DNA of 64,000 nucleotides from Telmatactis stephensoni (taxonomy: Eukaryota; Cnidaria; Anthozoa; Actiniaria; Isophelliidae). The stretch is from assembly GCA_029948255.1 (NCBI GenBank), contig JALIZF010001840.1:1-64000 (forward strand), in the 5' to 3' direction. Below, in pieces: positions 10,901-21,833 of this stretch; the stretch's first letter is position 1; each line of letters begins with the position of its first letter. The position numbers and the translations under genes are program-made. The notes below the pieces were generated by a model. It was given only the letters and a program-made list of their open reading frames with translations. It did no database searches and was not told where the DNA came from.

Positions 10901-13792
10901 AGTTGTTTTTCATATTTTTTCGTACGAACTTCTGCACAGTATTGATGTCTGTGCGATGTTCGTGGCGGATAAGGCTATGTTTTGAGTAATAGGGCTTGTA
11001 AGTGTGACGTCACATTCCCCCGCACGTCATTTCCGGGTCCAAATCAAAATTTTTGTTCAATGGAGGAGCAAAGGTTGCAAAGGCGCGTAAAGTTTGTGAA
11101 GTTTTTATTGTTGTTTATCGTGTAAAAATGTCATCGCTTTTGGTAAATGATGCCTTACTGATATGTAAGACAGTACAGGAACAGAACAGAAAACGGTCCA
11201 GACGTTTCTTTGACAGTTTTACGACGAACTAAAAGAAGAAACGTAAACATGGTAAGGACAAGCAAAAATGGCCTTTTTTACTCGTTTTCTTTTAAATAGT
11301 AGAATTTTTAGATAATGGAGGAGTTCATGCTATTGTTATTGCATTCAAAACATGAAAATCTAAAGTTATTTTTAACTTTTAATCACTTTTCACGACAACT
11401 TTGTTTTTCAAGGCACCACCGAGGTTCATAAAGTTTGCAGTTGGCAATTTGTACAACCAAAGCCTGGACCATTCGCATTTTACAATCAGTAGAAACGAAA
11501 ACAATTATTTTGTTTTCAGATAGCCTGTAGAAAAGGTAAAAATTAAATATAAGCACTATACAAATCGATTTGGTGTAGCCTTTTTCACAAATCGTTGCCT
11601 AGTTTACCGAGTACATGAATGAAACTCAAAACATCTTGGAAATCTTGGAAAACAAACGTCTTTTTTCGTCTTTACGTTCAGCTGTATGTAAATGTTTACT
11701 AGTTAGCTCTAATTTTCTTTACTAGGAAGAAATTAACAAGAGAAAAACTGCCAACACAAGTAAACTCAACTGAACTCGCGTCTTCATCATCATCACAAGG
11801 ATCGGCGCGGTACCGCAAGGACATGTTTTCAAACAACTCAAAACATGCAAGAAAACCAAATTGACTGGCTCTTCTAAGTTACAGCTGATTTTTTTATCTC
11901 AGTTTTGCTTTAGTCCGGTTGAAATGCTTGTGAGTTTGTCAGGTGACACGATAGATCGTAAGTAACGCTATTGAGGTTTTTCACGTGACGTCATATCCAT
12001 TGTTCGCCCCATACTGGCGGGCAAATTTGTGATGCGTTTGGCGTCTTATCGAAGAGTTTGGAAATTTAGAAAGTCGCTGGAAAGCTTGATAAATGTCCAT
12101 GTTTGTATAACCAATTCATTCCTTGTGATTTTTCCACTGTTTTCGCTTTCCTCGGCTTACGTTTGCCCGCCAGTATCACGTGACTGAAAAACCTCAATAT
12201 TACATTTACTACTAGCTTTTACGAATGAATATTTTGGTCGTGAAAAACTCTACGATATTTTCTTTTTGTTATTGTGTTTGAAACAGAATTTAATCATTAT
12301 ATATATCACATTAAGGTATCTGGATTTCCAAAAGATACTCATTGCTAGTAACTGAAACTGAACTGAATGTTTATCTCAATGACAAATGTCATTAATCTAG
12401 ATTGTCAAAAGCACTAAATGTATTTGGCGGCATTTTTGCTCTGTTTTCACAGAGCAATCATTTCAAAAATACCAAATAGAGAACAAAATCAACTTAAAGC
12501 AACTAGAACTAAAAGAAATGAAGTACAAAATGCACTAAGATTTGTTCAAATGTAAGAAAAAAATGATTTCTTTGTTGAATAAAGAAAAAACGCTAAAACG
12601 ACGGTTGGATGTTATTGTAATGTTCTTTCAGTTAATGCTTGTAATTTTCTTCAAAAACGCTTTACAATCTTAAATTGACCATTAGGTTTGTATGCCATAA
12701 TCTTATTTCTGTAAATAAAGAATAATTTCTTCAAATTTTTGCAGTTTGTTGAACTGTAGTCGGTTTCAAGCTGGTCTTCGCTCATTTCTCATTTGGACCC
12801 GGAAGTGAAAAATCGTTCGAAAATCGACGGAAATACGTCATTACTTACAAGCCCTATTTCGCCATCGCGCGTGCGCAAGGCTCTTAAACAACAGAATTCA
12901 AATGCTGAAAGCAAACGGTCCCGTCCGCGCGCGCGCACGTCAAAATTAAATCAAATTCTTTTGTTTGAGAGCCTTGCGCGCGCGATGGCGAAGTTACTAA
13001 AAATAGCCTTATCCGCCACGAACATCGCACAGACATCAATACTGAGTTTCGCTCTCTTAGTATTATGGTCTCTTGGTTAGGGGTTAGGGGCACTTTAAAA
13101 CATCTTGCGATGAGCAATCACTAATTTTTTCTGTTTACTTATATTCGAGATTCAAACTACAAATCATCGATTCCCTTGGCTATTTTGGGCGTGCCCTAGA
13201 AGCCGGTTTTACCTCTTGTGCTGGTAGTGAGTTAGCGCGCTGTAAACGATTCGTATTTTTAATATTACAGCGCACGCAATAGGCAGACAAACAACAAATA
13301 AAAAGAAGCGAGGAGCGAGTAGGCACGCAGTGTGACAAATTTTTGGCGCCCGTGGTTTTTCTCTTTGTTGATTTTCTCTTTGTATGGAGTTCCTCTTTCG
13401 GGGGTCTTGGACCTGCGGTGAGCTCCGCTAACAAATGAATTAAAATCATCATTAAACTAATCAAATGATATTGACATCTAGAAATACCCTTCTTTGTTCT
13501 CCTGACTCATATGGATGAGTTCTGCAAAGAAGTACAACAGGATATAAAAACAATATTCCACAGTGTTGCTGTAGAAAACCTTGTGAACAAGATTAGTAAG
13601 ATGGTGCATGGCGTGTCCAAAAACCAAATCTTTCCCGTCATCAACTACTCAGAGGAAGTCGAGCTGAATGATAACATGGATATTCTGATCCTGTATGCGT
13701 TACGTCAGATGCTGCGTGCTTGTCAAAGTCATCATGAAAACCTTGAGAAACAATACGGAGAGACATCAGCTACGTGTGAACAACCTCGTTGA
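1982..13792 (+). CDS. IFI44-like GTPase, gene A (six exons)
   Basis: This is a predicted cytosolic GTPase related to vertebrate interferon-induced protein 44. Exons read from splice sites and paralogue comparison are 1982-2057, 2307-2352, 9351-9552, 9677-9814, 10132-10306 and 13482-13792, giving about 315 residues. The start MGNL is supported by gene B, where the same Met follows an in-frame stop. Residues run: Met-Gly leader; Pro-Trp-Arg linker (exon 2); P-loop GQVGSGKSS (exon 3); G3 motif CDTRG (exon 4); RAHCVAIVVNA strand (exon 5); G4-like THMDE (exon 6). Human IFI44 is about 440 residues with an N-terminal TLDc domain, which is absent here. The G3 Met/Leu is Arg, unlike B and C, which may affect nucleotide binding. 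Intron 2 is 7 kb and full of repeats. Family assignment is firm; the immune role is by analogy. Confidence 0.85.
2164..2217 (+). other. Candidate extra micro-exon (1b) of gene A
   Basis: A tandem duplication of the end of exon 1, the first intron and the start of exon 2 leaves this 54-base segment. It lies between an acceptor (ttgatacag) and a donor (gtttgtaaag). Its first 11 or so bases resemble the start of exon 2 and the rest resembles the end of exon 1. It is exactly 18 codons, phase 1 at both ends and free of stops, so it can be included without breaking the frame. Transcript evidence is needed to know whether it is used. Confidence 0.5.
2841..3192. mobile_element. ~350-bp TIR element (MITE)
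   Basis: The left end ggcttggttcacacatgcga and the right end tcgcaagtgtgaaccgaacc are imperfect inverted repeats of about 22 bp. The interior is AT-rich and non-coding, with a gcgcccggcaatatgctaat stretch that recurs near 3885. It lies in intron 2 of gene A. Confidence 0.75.
3551..3677. repeat. Imperfect hairpin
   Basis: The sequence atagcctgatcaaaacactt at the left is complementary, with a few mismatches, to gcctgttttgatcaggctat at the right. The arms continue through ggagaacactcgagag. The loop is about 30 bases. It is probably a MITE or the tip of a larger repeat spanning roughly 3340-3900. Atagcctgatca also recurs in gene C at about 36050. Confidence 0.6.
4110..4293. mobile_element. Hairpin MITE with ctagcctcctccgcagg ends
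   Basis: Two arms of about 80 bases (4110-4192 and 4207-4293) are inverted repeats separated by about 15 bases. The ends read ctagcctcctccgcagg and cctggtgaagaggctag. Without the element the flanks match an uninterrupted homologous stretch in gene C intron 3 (about 35906-35967), which gives an approximate empty site. The termini resemble those of the RecQ-carrying element at 21834, so it could be a relative. No exact target duplication is visible. Confidence 0.65.
5033..5300. repeat. ~10-bp minisatellite (gtcttgcgtc)
   Basis: About 25 degenerate copies of gtcttgcgtc/gtctttcgtt. All three plus frames and the reverse frames stay open because the unit avoids stops. The equivalent array in the second segmental copy (about 40120-40230) has fewer than half as many units, so the array length changed after the duplication. 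Confidence 0.9.
7582..7918. mobile_element. Insertion specific to segmental copy 1
   Basis: Copy 2 runs straight from catgcgacct into ggattttggtattt at about 43480-43495. Copy 1 carries about 330 extra bases here, rich in ttgcgcgcaaca and its complement. The pattern fits a small non-autonomous element with internal inverted repeats. Its exact ends were not resolved. Confidence 0.5.
8660..8892 (-). repeat. Inverted copy of the cacaacaa minisatellite
   Basis: Read on the minus strand, this stretch repeats the start of the segmental duplication: a tacggtggcccacagggg boundary followed by 20-22 bp units of cacaacaa plus a ctttcacag or tttcgtgg spacer. The repeat therefore occurs three times in the window (4394, 39483 and here), each time with the same conserved end. 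This suggests it is a discrete mobile repeat. Confidence 0.8.
10472..10645 (+). mobile_element. Two tRNA-derived SINE heads
   Basis: Two adjacent tRNA-like units are present. The first has a box A like ttggctgagcggtgag and a box B like ggttcgagtct. The second, from about 10563, has tggccgagtggtgagagc and ggttcgagcct. A related unit stands at the same place in intron 5 of gene B (about 28384), so at least one insertion predates the A/B duplication. Confidence 0.7.
10992..12854. mobile_element. 1.86-kb TIR element with TA target site
   Basis: The termini gggcttgtaagt and acttacaagccc are inverted. Secondary matches follow further in: tgacgt, and ccgggtccaaat against atttggacccgg. A TA flanks both sides, and the gene B hairpin shows the sequence uninterrupted at this point. 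There are only fragments of open frame, for example a short Arg/Lys-rich stretch near 11130-11250. It is thus a non-autonomous element, possibly of Tc1/mariner type judged by the TA site. Confidence 0.75.
11971..12197. mobile_element. Nested 227-bp MITE
   Basis: The termini ttgaggtttttcacgtga and tcacgtgactgaaaaacctcaa are inverted and flanked by TA on both sides. Inside them ctggcgggcaaa and tttgcccgccag pair again. It is inserted within the 1.86-kb element, so three layers of insertion are stacked in intron 5 of gene A. Confidence 0.8.
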
Positions 13793-13933
13793 CTCGGCAA
13801 ATTTATGGTTTATGGTGTTGGGTCGTACCTTTCATTGTGCTCACTGGGAGATGTTGGTACTTCTAAAGGATTAGTACTTTTAGGGGTCTCAAATAAATAA
13901 ATAACTAAGCTAGAATTTTATAGAATTTAAGAA

Positions 13934-14135
13934 AACGATAATTCAAAGAAATCTTGTATTTTATTTATTTATTTACTTATTTATTTATTTATTTGTTTGT
14001 TGTTGGTTTGTTTGTTTTATTTGAGGGCCCCTGTGTCATCAATTATTATTATTGTCATGTGTTACCCTCGGTAAATAAAGTTACTTACGTACTTACTTAC
14101 GTACGTACTTACTTACTTACGTATTGGTACGTTGT
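13934..14135 (+). mobile_element. LINE 3' tail with (ACTT/ACGT)n end
   Basis: The stretch tttgagggcccctgtgtcat through ttaccctcggtaaataaagt, followed by a cttacgtacttac array, matches the 3' end of the LINE on the minus strand at 44283-44360. It is a second, 5'-truncated copy of that family, just downstream of gene A. Confidence 0.7.
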
Positions 14136-14149
14136 CGGGTAAAATGACG

Positions 14150-15270
14150 TACGATCCACGCCCATTGTTGTTATTTAAAGAGGAGATTTTTTTTTTCAAT
14201 ATCGAATAATGGTGGATATAAGTGCCAAACATTAGTCAATCAATTAATCAAAACCACTTACAAATAACCTAAACTTTTTGAAAGTAATAGCTTTAGCTTT
14301 GTACAACAGTTTTCTTTAGCTATAGTTTTTGTTGCATATGAATAGTTTTACATGAGAAACAAATTGAAACTAGATTATGATAAAAACTATGTAATGAGAG
14401 CAACTAGACTGTAGATAGAGTAGATAACTGTAGATAGATATTCAAAATTTCACATACCTATCATTTATAATACACTATACTCAGTATCTGTGTTTTCACT
14501 CCAGCGATTTGTCAGCGGTCTGATGGATGTCTGTAGGTGTTGTCTGCAAAAACAAGCCAGCGTATATATAGGTCAGCGGACTGGTTGTTGTTCACTGTAG
14601 CTAGGTTACTATAACATACGACCGAACGAAAAAGAATTAAATAAAAACAGCTGTATTACAAGCGGTAGAAATAGGTACTCAGAATAAAAATTAAAGTTCG
14701 TGAAATAACCTACAAGTTTAGATGTTATTTTTCCTTTTTTTAGAAACGAGCTTTTACCGAAGAGTTTGTTCATTTTTCATATTTGTTTGATCACTACAAT
14801 GCTGTAATTTTCACTCATATTCACTCAGACAGTGTACAGTAAAGCAATCACTGAATTCGGCTTCATGATATCCAAAATTATCAATGTCTCGGCAAATGTT
14901 ATTGGCCGGCTCAGCCATTACCTCCACATTGATCATTTCCGGGATATCATCGATCAAAACCTCATCTAATAAATGTTTCAGTATTATTTTAAAAACTTCC
15001 GATACCTCTTTACACACTACCAGCTTTGTATGTACATGCCTCTGTCACTAAACTAAGTTTGTGAACTGTGTTTTTTGCTGTTCTTTTCCTTGCTACTTTT
15101 GTTGGGTTATCAGACTTTTTTATTTTTATTTTTTTAATTCAATATTCTAACAGGAGCATCTAATTTAGCTGTAGCTAGTTTGAATAGAGTCCATAGAGTC
15201 CATAGAGTTCATAGCATATATACAAGTGTAGTATTTTGCCATTTTGAACATTCTGTGTCAAGAAGAATAG
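14150..15270. other. No recognisable gene
   Basis: AT-rich intergenic sequence. The only notable open frame is 69 codons on the minus strand (14811-15017), acidic and not low-complexity. It could be the last exon of an unrecognised gene, but no family, start or splice partner was found. Confidence 0.4.
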
Positions 15271-15276
15271 GGGGTC

Positions 15277-15458
15277 ATAGAGTGATTTTCATTTGCTAGT
15301 GAAAAAAAATGGCAAAACTTGGTTAACTTGGTTAGTAGTAGACTCGACATCCATTGCGGGTTTTCTTATTATCAACTAGTGTAAGTTAAATAGTCACTTT
15401 TTTTAACTAGTAAGTTAAATAGTCACTTTTTTCTCGGGCAAATGAAAATCACTCTATA
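15277..15458. mobile_element. MITE with atagagtgattttcatttgc ends
   Basis: The left terminus atagagtgattttcatttgc and the right terminus gcaaatgaaaatcactctat are an almost exact inverted repeat of about 20 bp. The inside includes a local duplication of agttaaatagtcactttttt. The ends resemble those of the MITEs at 41999 and 26347. Confidence 0.8.
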
Positions 15459-15882
15459 GTAGTTTTTTTAATAATGTAGAGTTCAGTATTACCTCTCTTT
15501 ACGGAGAACTCTAAAATACGAACTCTTCTCATAAACAGACAGGTCCTTTTATCCCGACAACTGGAATTTCCATGCGTTTCCCTATGTAAACAAAACCTCC
15601 ACAGAACGGACACCTCTATATATATTACACTCTATATATATAACACTGTTCTTTGGCGCTGATCGATATCCACATTAAAACAGAAACCTTTATTTAAAAC
15701 AAACAAATATTACAGGGTAGTCCTTTCAGTGCTTGCGCAACTGCCATCAACAGGAGCCCTGGGGTCGTATCCAAAGGCTAGTTTCATTTGTGTATATATA
15801 TACCTGTTTCAATTAACGTTGTACTTGTCGGCAACTAGACTCAAGTCTACGCGACTCACCCGAAATGGAGTATGGATAGGAA

Positions 15883-16190
15883 CGATAATAATAATAATAA
15901 TAATGTTTAAGATTTATATACCGCAAATATCTATATGTATATAATCAAATGCGGTTTTAAATGAGCTGAAATGAAATAAAGTATAATGACAACATAAAGA
16001 AGCTAAGAATCCCAACTGGCAAGGAGGCGAACCAGTTGGCTATATTACAAGCATGGTCGAGAAACTGAATTTGAACTAATCGAAATCAGAACAAATTCAG
16101 TCTCAGCTAGTGGCCAGAGCGGGAATCGAGCCTGGGACCGCCAGATTGCGAGACCAACGCTCTGACCACTCGGCCATGCTGCCTCCTCAA
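15883..16190 (-). mobile_element. tRNA-derived SINE with (ATT)n tail
   Basis: On the minus strand a tRNA-like head begins at about 16189. It has box A tggccgagtggt and box B ggctcgattcc. A body of about 200 bases follows and the element ends in an (ATT)n tail at 15883-15903. The arrangement of Pol III boxes, body and simple tail is typical of tRNA-class SINEs. Confidence 0.85.
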
Positions 16191-16454
16191 TAATAACTAC
16201 TAAACCACATAAATATCAGCACGACAATTCTCAACCAGTTGTGTTGAGCTTATGAGGGTTGTCCAAAATAGACCATCTGTACGGATGGTGAAATTGTATT
16301 TACCGTCGGTACAGATGGTACAAGTAATTAATATGCAAGAACTGTGCATATAATTAAAAAAAGGATGATGAAGGATATTACGTTAGTTTTAAACACTACT
16401 TTGTTTAAACATCTTGAACTGATCAGTTTTCAAGAGAAGAAATATATACTTTGC

Positions 16455-18240
16455 AGATTTTTTGAAGGGCCCCCCTCACCAAATGTATATCCAACGGTAC
16501 TGATGGTGACATTTGGTGAAACTGATAATTGGTATTCCTGTGTAAAATACGTGAATATATTATGAGGCTTTAAGACAAGAGGCCCCCTCACCAAATGTAT
16601 CACCGACGGTACTGATGGTGACATTTGGTGAAATAGACCATTGGTATTACTGTGTAAAAATCACCAAATATCACCATCAGTACCGTCGGTAATACATTTG
16701 GTGAGGGGGCCTCTTTTCTTGAAGTCGATAACATATTCACGTTGCTTTAACACAGGAATACCGATTATTACTACGTTAAAACTTTGTCTATATATTTATT
16801 AGATTTTTTAAGAGGCCCGTTCACCAAATGTTTCACCGTCGGTACCGATGGTGACATTTGGTGAAACTGATATTTGGTATTCTTGTGTAAAAGATCGTGA
16901 AATATATGAGATTTCAAGAAAAGAGGCCCCCTTACCAAATGTATTACCGACGGTACTGATGGTGACGTTTGGTGAAATTGCCAATCGGTATTCCTGTGTA
17001 AAACAGCGGTGAATATTTCATCTGACTTCGAGAGAAGACACCCCTTTACCAAATGTATTACCGACGGTACTGATGGTGACGTTTGGTGAAATTGCCAATC
17101 GGTATTCCTGTGTAAAACAGCGAATATTTTATCTGACTTCGAGAGGAGAGACCCCTTTACCAAATGTATTACCGACGGTACTGATGGTGACGTTTGGTGA
17201 AATTGCCAATCGGTATTCCTGTGTAAAACAGCGGTGAATATTTCATCTGACTTCGAGAGAAGACACCCCTTTACCAAATGTATTACCGACGGTACTGATG
17301 GTGACGTTTGGTGAAATTGCCAATCGGTATTCCTGTGTAAAACAGCGAATATTTTATCTGACTTCGAGAGGAGAGACCCCCTTACCAAATGTATTACCGA
17401 CGGTACTGATGGTGACGTTTGGTGAAATTGCCAATCGGTATTCATGTGTAAAACAGCGGTGAATATTTCATCTGACTTCGAGAGAAGACACCCCTTTACC
17501 AAATGTATTACCGACGGTACTGATGGTGACGTTTGGTGAAATTGCCAATCGGTATTCCTGTGTAAAACAGCGAATATTTTATCTGACTTCGAGAGGAGAG
17601 ACCCCCTTACCAAATGTATTACCGACGGTACTGATGGTGACGTTTGGTGAAATTGCCAATCGGTATTCCTGTGTAAAACAGCGGTGAATATTTCATCTGA
17701 CTTCGAGAGAAGACACCCCTTTACCAAATGTATTACCGACGGTACTGATGGTGACGTTTGGTGAAATTGTCAATCGGTATTCCTGTGTAAAACAGCGAAT
17801 ATTTTATCTGACTTCGAGAGAAGAGACCCCCTTACCAAATGCATTACCGACGGTACTGATGGTGACGTTTGGTGAAACTGATAATTGGTATTCCTGTGTA
17901 AAACATCGTGAATATTTTATCAGAATTTTTTAAGAGACCCTCTCACCAAATGTATCACCGTCGGTACTGATGGTGACGTTTGGTGAAATAGACAATCGGT
18001 ATTTCTGTGTAAAACATCATGAATGTTTTATCAGATTTTTTAAAGACACCCCCTCACCAAATGAATCACCGTCGGTACCGATGGTGACATTTGGTGAAAT
18101 AGACAATCGGTATCCCTGTGTTAAAACATCGTGAATGTTTTATCAGACTTTTTTAAGAGGCCCCTTCACCAAATGTATTACCGTCGGTACTGTTGGTGAC
18201 ATTTGGTGAAATAGACAATCGGTATCCCTGTGTTAAAATA
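16455..18240. repeat. Satellite array with alternating 114/111-bp units
   Basis: About 15 units centred on accaaatgtattaccgac and ggtgacgtttggtgaa. From 16961 to 17861 the repeat start falls every 114, 111, 114, 111, 114, 111, 114 and 111 bases. The core is therefore a 225-bp higher-order dimer repeated four times. Flanking units are 111-112 bp and more diverged. One unit near 16665-16700 is inverted. Each unit contains a near-palindrome (accgtcggtactgatggtga). Confidence 0.9.
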
Positions 18241-18244
18241 TCGT

Positions 18245-18640
18245 TTGTAAACGGCGAAACACTGACATGAGGTTTTTGAACTGCCGTAGATCTGTCCTAT
18301 AAAAAGATGACTGTTTTATTTATTTACTGAGTGTTTTGTGACTTTTGTAAACGGCGAAACACTGACATCAGGTTTTAAAAGTGCCGTACGGATCTGTCCT
18401 ATAAAAAGATGACTGTTTTATTGATTTAACTGAGTGTTTTGTGACTTTTGTAAACGGCGAAACACTGACATCAGGTTTTAAAAGTGCCGTACGGATCTGT
18501 CCTATAAAAAGATGACTGTTTTATTGATCTAACTGAGTGTTTTGTGACTTGTAAACGGCAAAGCACTGACGGCTTGGTTTTTGAACTGCCGTAGATCTGT
18601 CCTATAAGAAGATGACTGATTTATTGATTTTCCTGACATC
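18245..18640 (+). repeat. ~101-bp tandem repeat, four copies
   Basis: Units begin ttgtaaacggcgaaacactg at 18245, 18345, 18448 and 18549, and contain ctgtcctataaaaagatgac. The periods are 100, 103 and 101 bases. It is a second tandem family inside the foldback element. Confidence 0.9.
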
Positions 18641-19299
18641 GGAATAAGTTTTATCGAAACATCAATGTTTTTTGAATTATTGTTGATGCATGCAAAACTC
18701 TAAAGTCGACTTAATAATAACAGTGAAACATATTAATGAAACAAATATGTTATAAATAAATGTATGCTACCACAAGGGTTTAGTTTTTTAACTAGGATTT
18801 TCAAAGAATGAGAAATTATACATAGCTTTTCACCATCAGTTACCAACGGAAAAACATTACCGATGGTGACCGTGACACAAATGCTTCAAGCGCTTTAGAA
18901 AAGCCCAAAATTAAAACAATATAGTACCAAATCACTTCTACTAAACATTAAAATATCTTGTTTTTGTTAAACTTTAATTTTTAATAGATAGACTTACTTA
19001 CAAAGAGAAAATTCACCATCAGTACCGACGGTCACCGGGTGCCTGTGCTGCCTTGAGTAAATTATAATATATTCATGTTTACCAAAGGGTGACCAATTCT
19101 GCCAAAGGGTGACCATGCAGTGAAACGTGAGTCGGTGACGAGTTGTATAATAAGTGATATGCATTTTAATGAAGAAGATGATAATATATTCATCGCTGGT
19201 GCATATTAATTACTTTCACCATCTGTACCGACGGTAACCGTCGGTACAGATGGTCTATTTTGGACATTTGTTGAGCTTATACAACAAAGTCCTTTATTC

Positions 19300-19459
19300 A
19301 TTGATGCTCCAAATAAAGACCAAAACCTAAAACTACGTGACAGAGTAACAGGTATCGCTCATTTTGCTTTCTCTGATTTGGAGGGATTCTATCGAGATTC
19401 TACTCGTGTCGTCAGAATGATGAAGGCTTCAGAAAGCTTCGTGAGCTCCTGAAGACTTG
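19300..19459 (+). pseudogene. Broken last exon of an unknown gene family (copy 1)
   Basis: The translation around LRDRVTGIAHFAFSDLEGFY is nearly identical to the last exon at 23880-24002. An 11-bp direct duplication (gattcta with tcgag) shifts the frame after EGFY. Without it the copies align to the end, and both are followed by the same agagttgaaataaaaaa sequence. No upstream exon is recognisable on the other side of the foldback element. The family is not recognised. Confidence 0.6.
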
Positions 19460-21035
19460 AAGAGAGTTGAAATAAAAAAACCCTCCTAAAATCGACTTTG
19501 TTTTCTGCAAGTATAGTATCTACAGGAATGCTAAAAGTTATTACGATTACGATTATTACCATGCATCATTAAAGAAATGGTTCACGCTTAGCGTGCGTCC
19601 ATCGTGAAATGGATGCACGCGGGAGGTTGCTAAGCACGAAAGAAGCGTAAGAGTCGCACGAGGCGTTAGCCTCTAATTAAAACGCGAATTTGTTGATCAA
19701 ATACAAAATTCTCACCACACTGCACGATTGACAAAGCGCGCGAAAACAAAGTGCCGGCTTTGTGAATGCTGGCGGCGACAACAACTGCCTTTATAGTTCT
19801 TTCACTAGCGAGTTTCTACTCTAAAATATACCAGAAAATATCATTTAAACCTCATGGTACTAGTATTACAAAGGTTTACACTTGGATTCGATGAAAAAGA
19901 CGTAATTACATCGAATCAATAGTTTGGAAACTGAATACTCGGATCATCAGTGTTGTGAGCCGTGTTGTCATTTGTTCAAAACTAGAAACTGGTCCTGAAC
20001 TACTAGGAAAACTATTTTGTTAAACCAGAAGTTAGAAGAATGGAAAGACAACATTTAGAGAGAAACTACACAGGCTTTTGGAGATTTTTTGTCGTCAACT
20101 TTCGATGGTTTGTTGTGCTTCCTGTCACTTTAGTTTCTGAAATTCCACGAGTGGAAGAAAACCGAGTAGAGCAACAAGTATTTCGTCGAAGCTTACAAAT
20201 ATTGGATCGACATCATTTATAGCTTGTGGAAGAATTTTTTTCAGTGGTCAAATACTCAAGCATTCTTGAGTGGAATGGAGGAATCCTTTGAAGGTAGATT
20301 TACTGTAATTTTCTATATTTTTGATGTAGCTTCTCATTCAAATTTTCAGTGATCGAACTTGTGAGATTTTGTTATGCTTTTCTAGATTTATCTTCTCCTT
20401 CAGCATACCAAAGTATTTGTCAATAAAAGACAATCAATGAAAAAAGAAAAAAATGTGTTTTTTGTTTCACAACTAAGCTCACGCTGTAAGATTTTGAATA
20501 GTTTTTGTGAAGCTTACAGCTTCACATTTTCTACTAAAGAGCTTAATGACAAGTCTTGCTATAAAAGTTCAATGTGTTTAATATCATAGTGATCACTATT
20601 GAGTTTGTTTGTTTTTATCTATTTATATTCTTCTAGAAGTACATAAAATGTATTCTGGCTGCTTTTAGACGTTTACACCGACCAAACACTAGCTTTTTTG
20701 TATCCGTTCCAAGGTGTTTTTCCGAAAGTATTTATTCAAAATTTCTGACTCTATCGAAAATAGCTTGATGTACAAAAGACTTTTAGCTGCTCCGCGAAAA
20801 ATCACCTGAGGTTAAAACAACTTACTGTCATGGCATTGGTTACTTGAATGTAGGTTTTTCAAGGCTTGTTTTTGAGTTTTTGTGAGCTTTTGCCGTCTAA
20901 AGCAATGAAAAACTATAACATTTTTTCGAGAAAAGAGAAAATCTGACGTGAGCGTGCGTCCATCGTGAAATGGTTCACGGTAAATTAGCCAATCAGAGCG
21001 CGCGGATTATTGTAGCTATGTTATAAATAAAATTT
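19460..21035. repeat. Repeat-derived spacer with duplicated end motif
   Basis: The 22-base motif gcgtgcgtccatcgtgaaat plus gg occurs in direct orientation at 19591-19612 and 20952-20973. At the right end it runs into an internal hairpin (cgtgaaatggttcacg). The pair may mark the ends of one element. A 60-codon frame at 20040-20222 (starting MERQHLERNYTGFW) has a basic, aromatic composition but no recognisable domain. No confident gene is seen. Confidence 0.4.
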
Positions 21036-21833
21036 GTATTGCCTTGCCTTGCCAAATATCGCTTTACTGGACGCCATGACAGAGAAGACGGACGAAAGCG
21101 AAAGCTGGAGCATTTATCCTCTCCTAGTTCTTCTTCTTTTTCTTCTTCTTTTTCCACTAGTTCTTTTCCTTCTCAGAGCTTTTTTCATTGTATATCTGCA
21201 CAAACGATACGAAAACCGTTTATATGGATCCTCTCTCAACGAATGGGGTGATGCTATACGATGCATAACCAGTCAAAAAACACTTCTTGGTTAGTAGAAC
21301 AACAAGAATGATCTATTAAATGTGATTTCAATTCTGCTAATATATCTTACTTGAATTTCACCTGTTTCTCATTAAAAGATGCGACCAAGACAACATAGGA
21401 TTGAGAACTGTTGAGAGTGAGATCATTAAGCGAATGCATGTTCGAGAGAAGACCTAGACACAAGATTTAGATGATGGTCAAGCACCACTGTGCTTGTGTT
21501 CTGTGTTAATGCTTTACGAATTGGAACAGACATTGAAAGTGCAATGAGAGTCGCACTGAGAGGAGTTCGAGGTAAAACATAAAATATTCGATATTTTGTT
21601 TTGTCTTGGGTGCATGTGTTAATACATGACATGTCGGACAGCACAAACGGCACATCAACATTAGTGACAGACTCAACTTTTCCCTCCCCCTCTAAGGGCC
21701 TCATGGTACACAACAATAACGTATACAGAGTTCTGAACTTAGTTGTTTACGTTGATAGATGTCCTTTTTGCATTTATAATTTCAGATCACACCCCAGTAG
21801 TAATGGTCGTATTACACTGCAATAACAGCTCAT

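Larger units (their letters stand above)
10937..13044. mobile_element. Hairpin element split by a later transposon
   Basis: The left arm starts cagtattgatgtctgtgcga and holds a cgccatcgcgcg stretch. The right arm, ending acagacatcaatactg, is its inverted copy. The same hairpin occurs in intron 5 of gene B (28510-29024), so it was present before the genes duplicated. In gene A its left arm has been split by the 1.86-kb element at 10992-12854. Confidence 0.75.
16254..19268. mobile_element. 3-kb foldback-like element built of satellite arrays
   Basis: The ends share about 80 bases in inverted orientation: gtccaaaatagaccatctgt at 16261 and acagatggtctattttggac ending at 19265. Each end also contains a small hairpin around accgtcggtacagatgg. 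A 12-bp direct repeat, tgttgagcttat, lies at 16242-16253 and 19269-19280, a possible target duplication with a few untemplated bases. The interior consists of two tandem arrays and AT-rich filler. No transposase is visible. The structure fits a non-autonomous foldback transposon. Confidence 0.75.

Noticed and set aside
14811..15017. 69-codon acidic frame on the minus strand
   Set aside because: Not low-complexity, but no start context, splice partner or recognisable family. Kept only as a note on the spacer.
16261..19265. CRISPR-like array
   Set aside because: The tandem units are contiguous, with no unique spacers, inside an inverted-repeat element of a eukaryotic genome.
20040..20222. 60-codon frame starting MERQHLERNYTGFW
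   Set aside because: It lies between duplicated repeat motifs and matches no domain I recognise. Too short to call.
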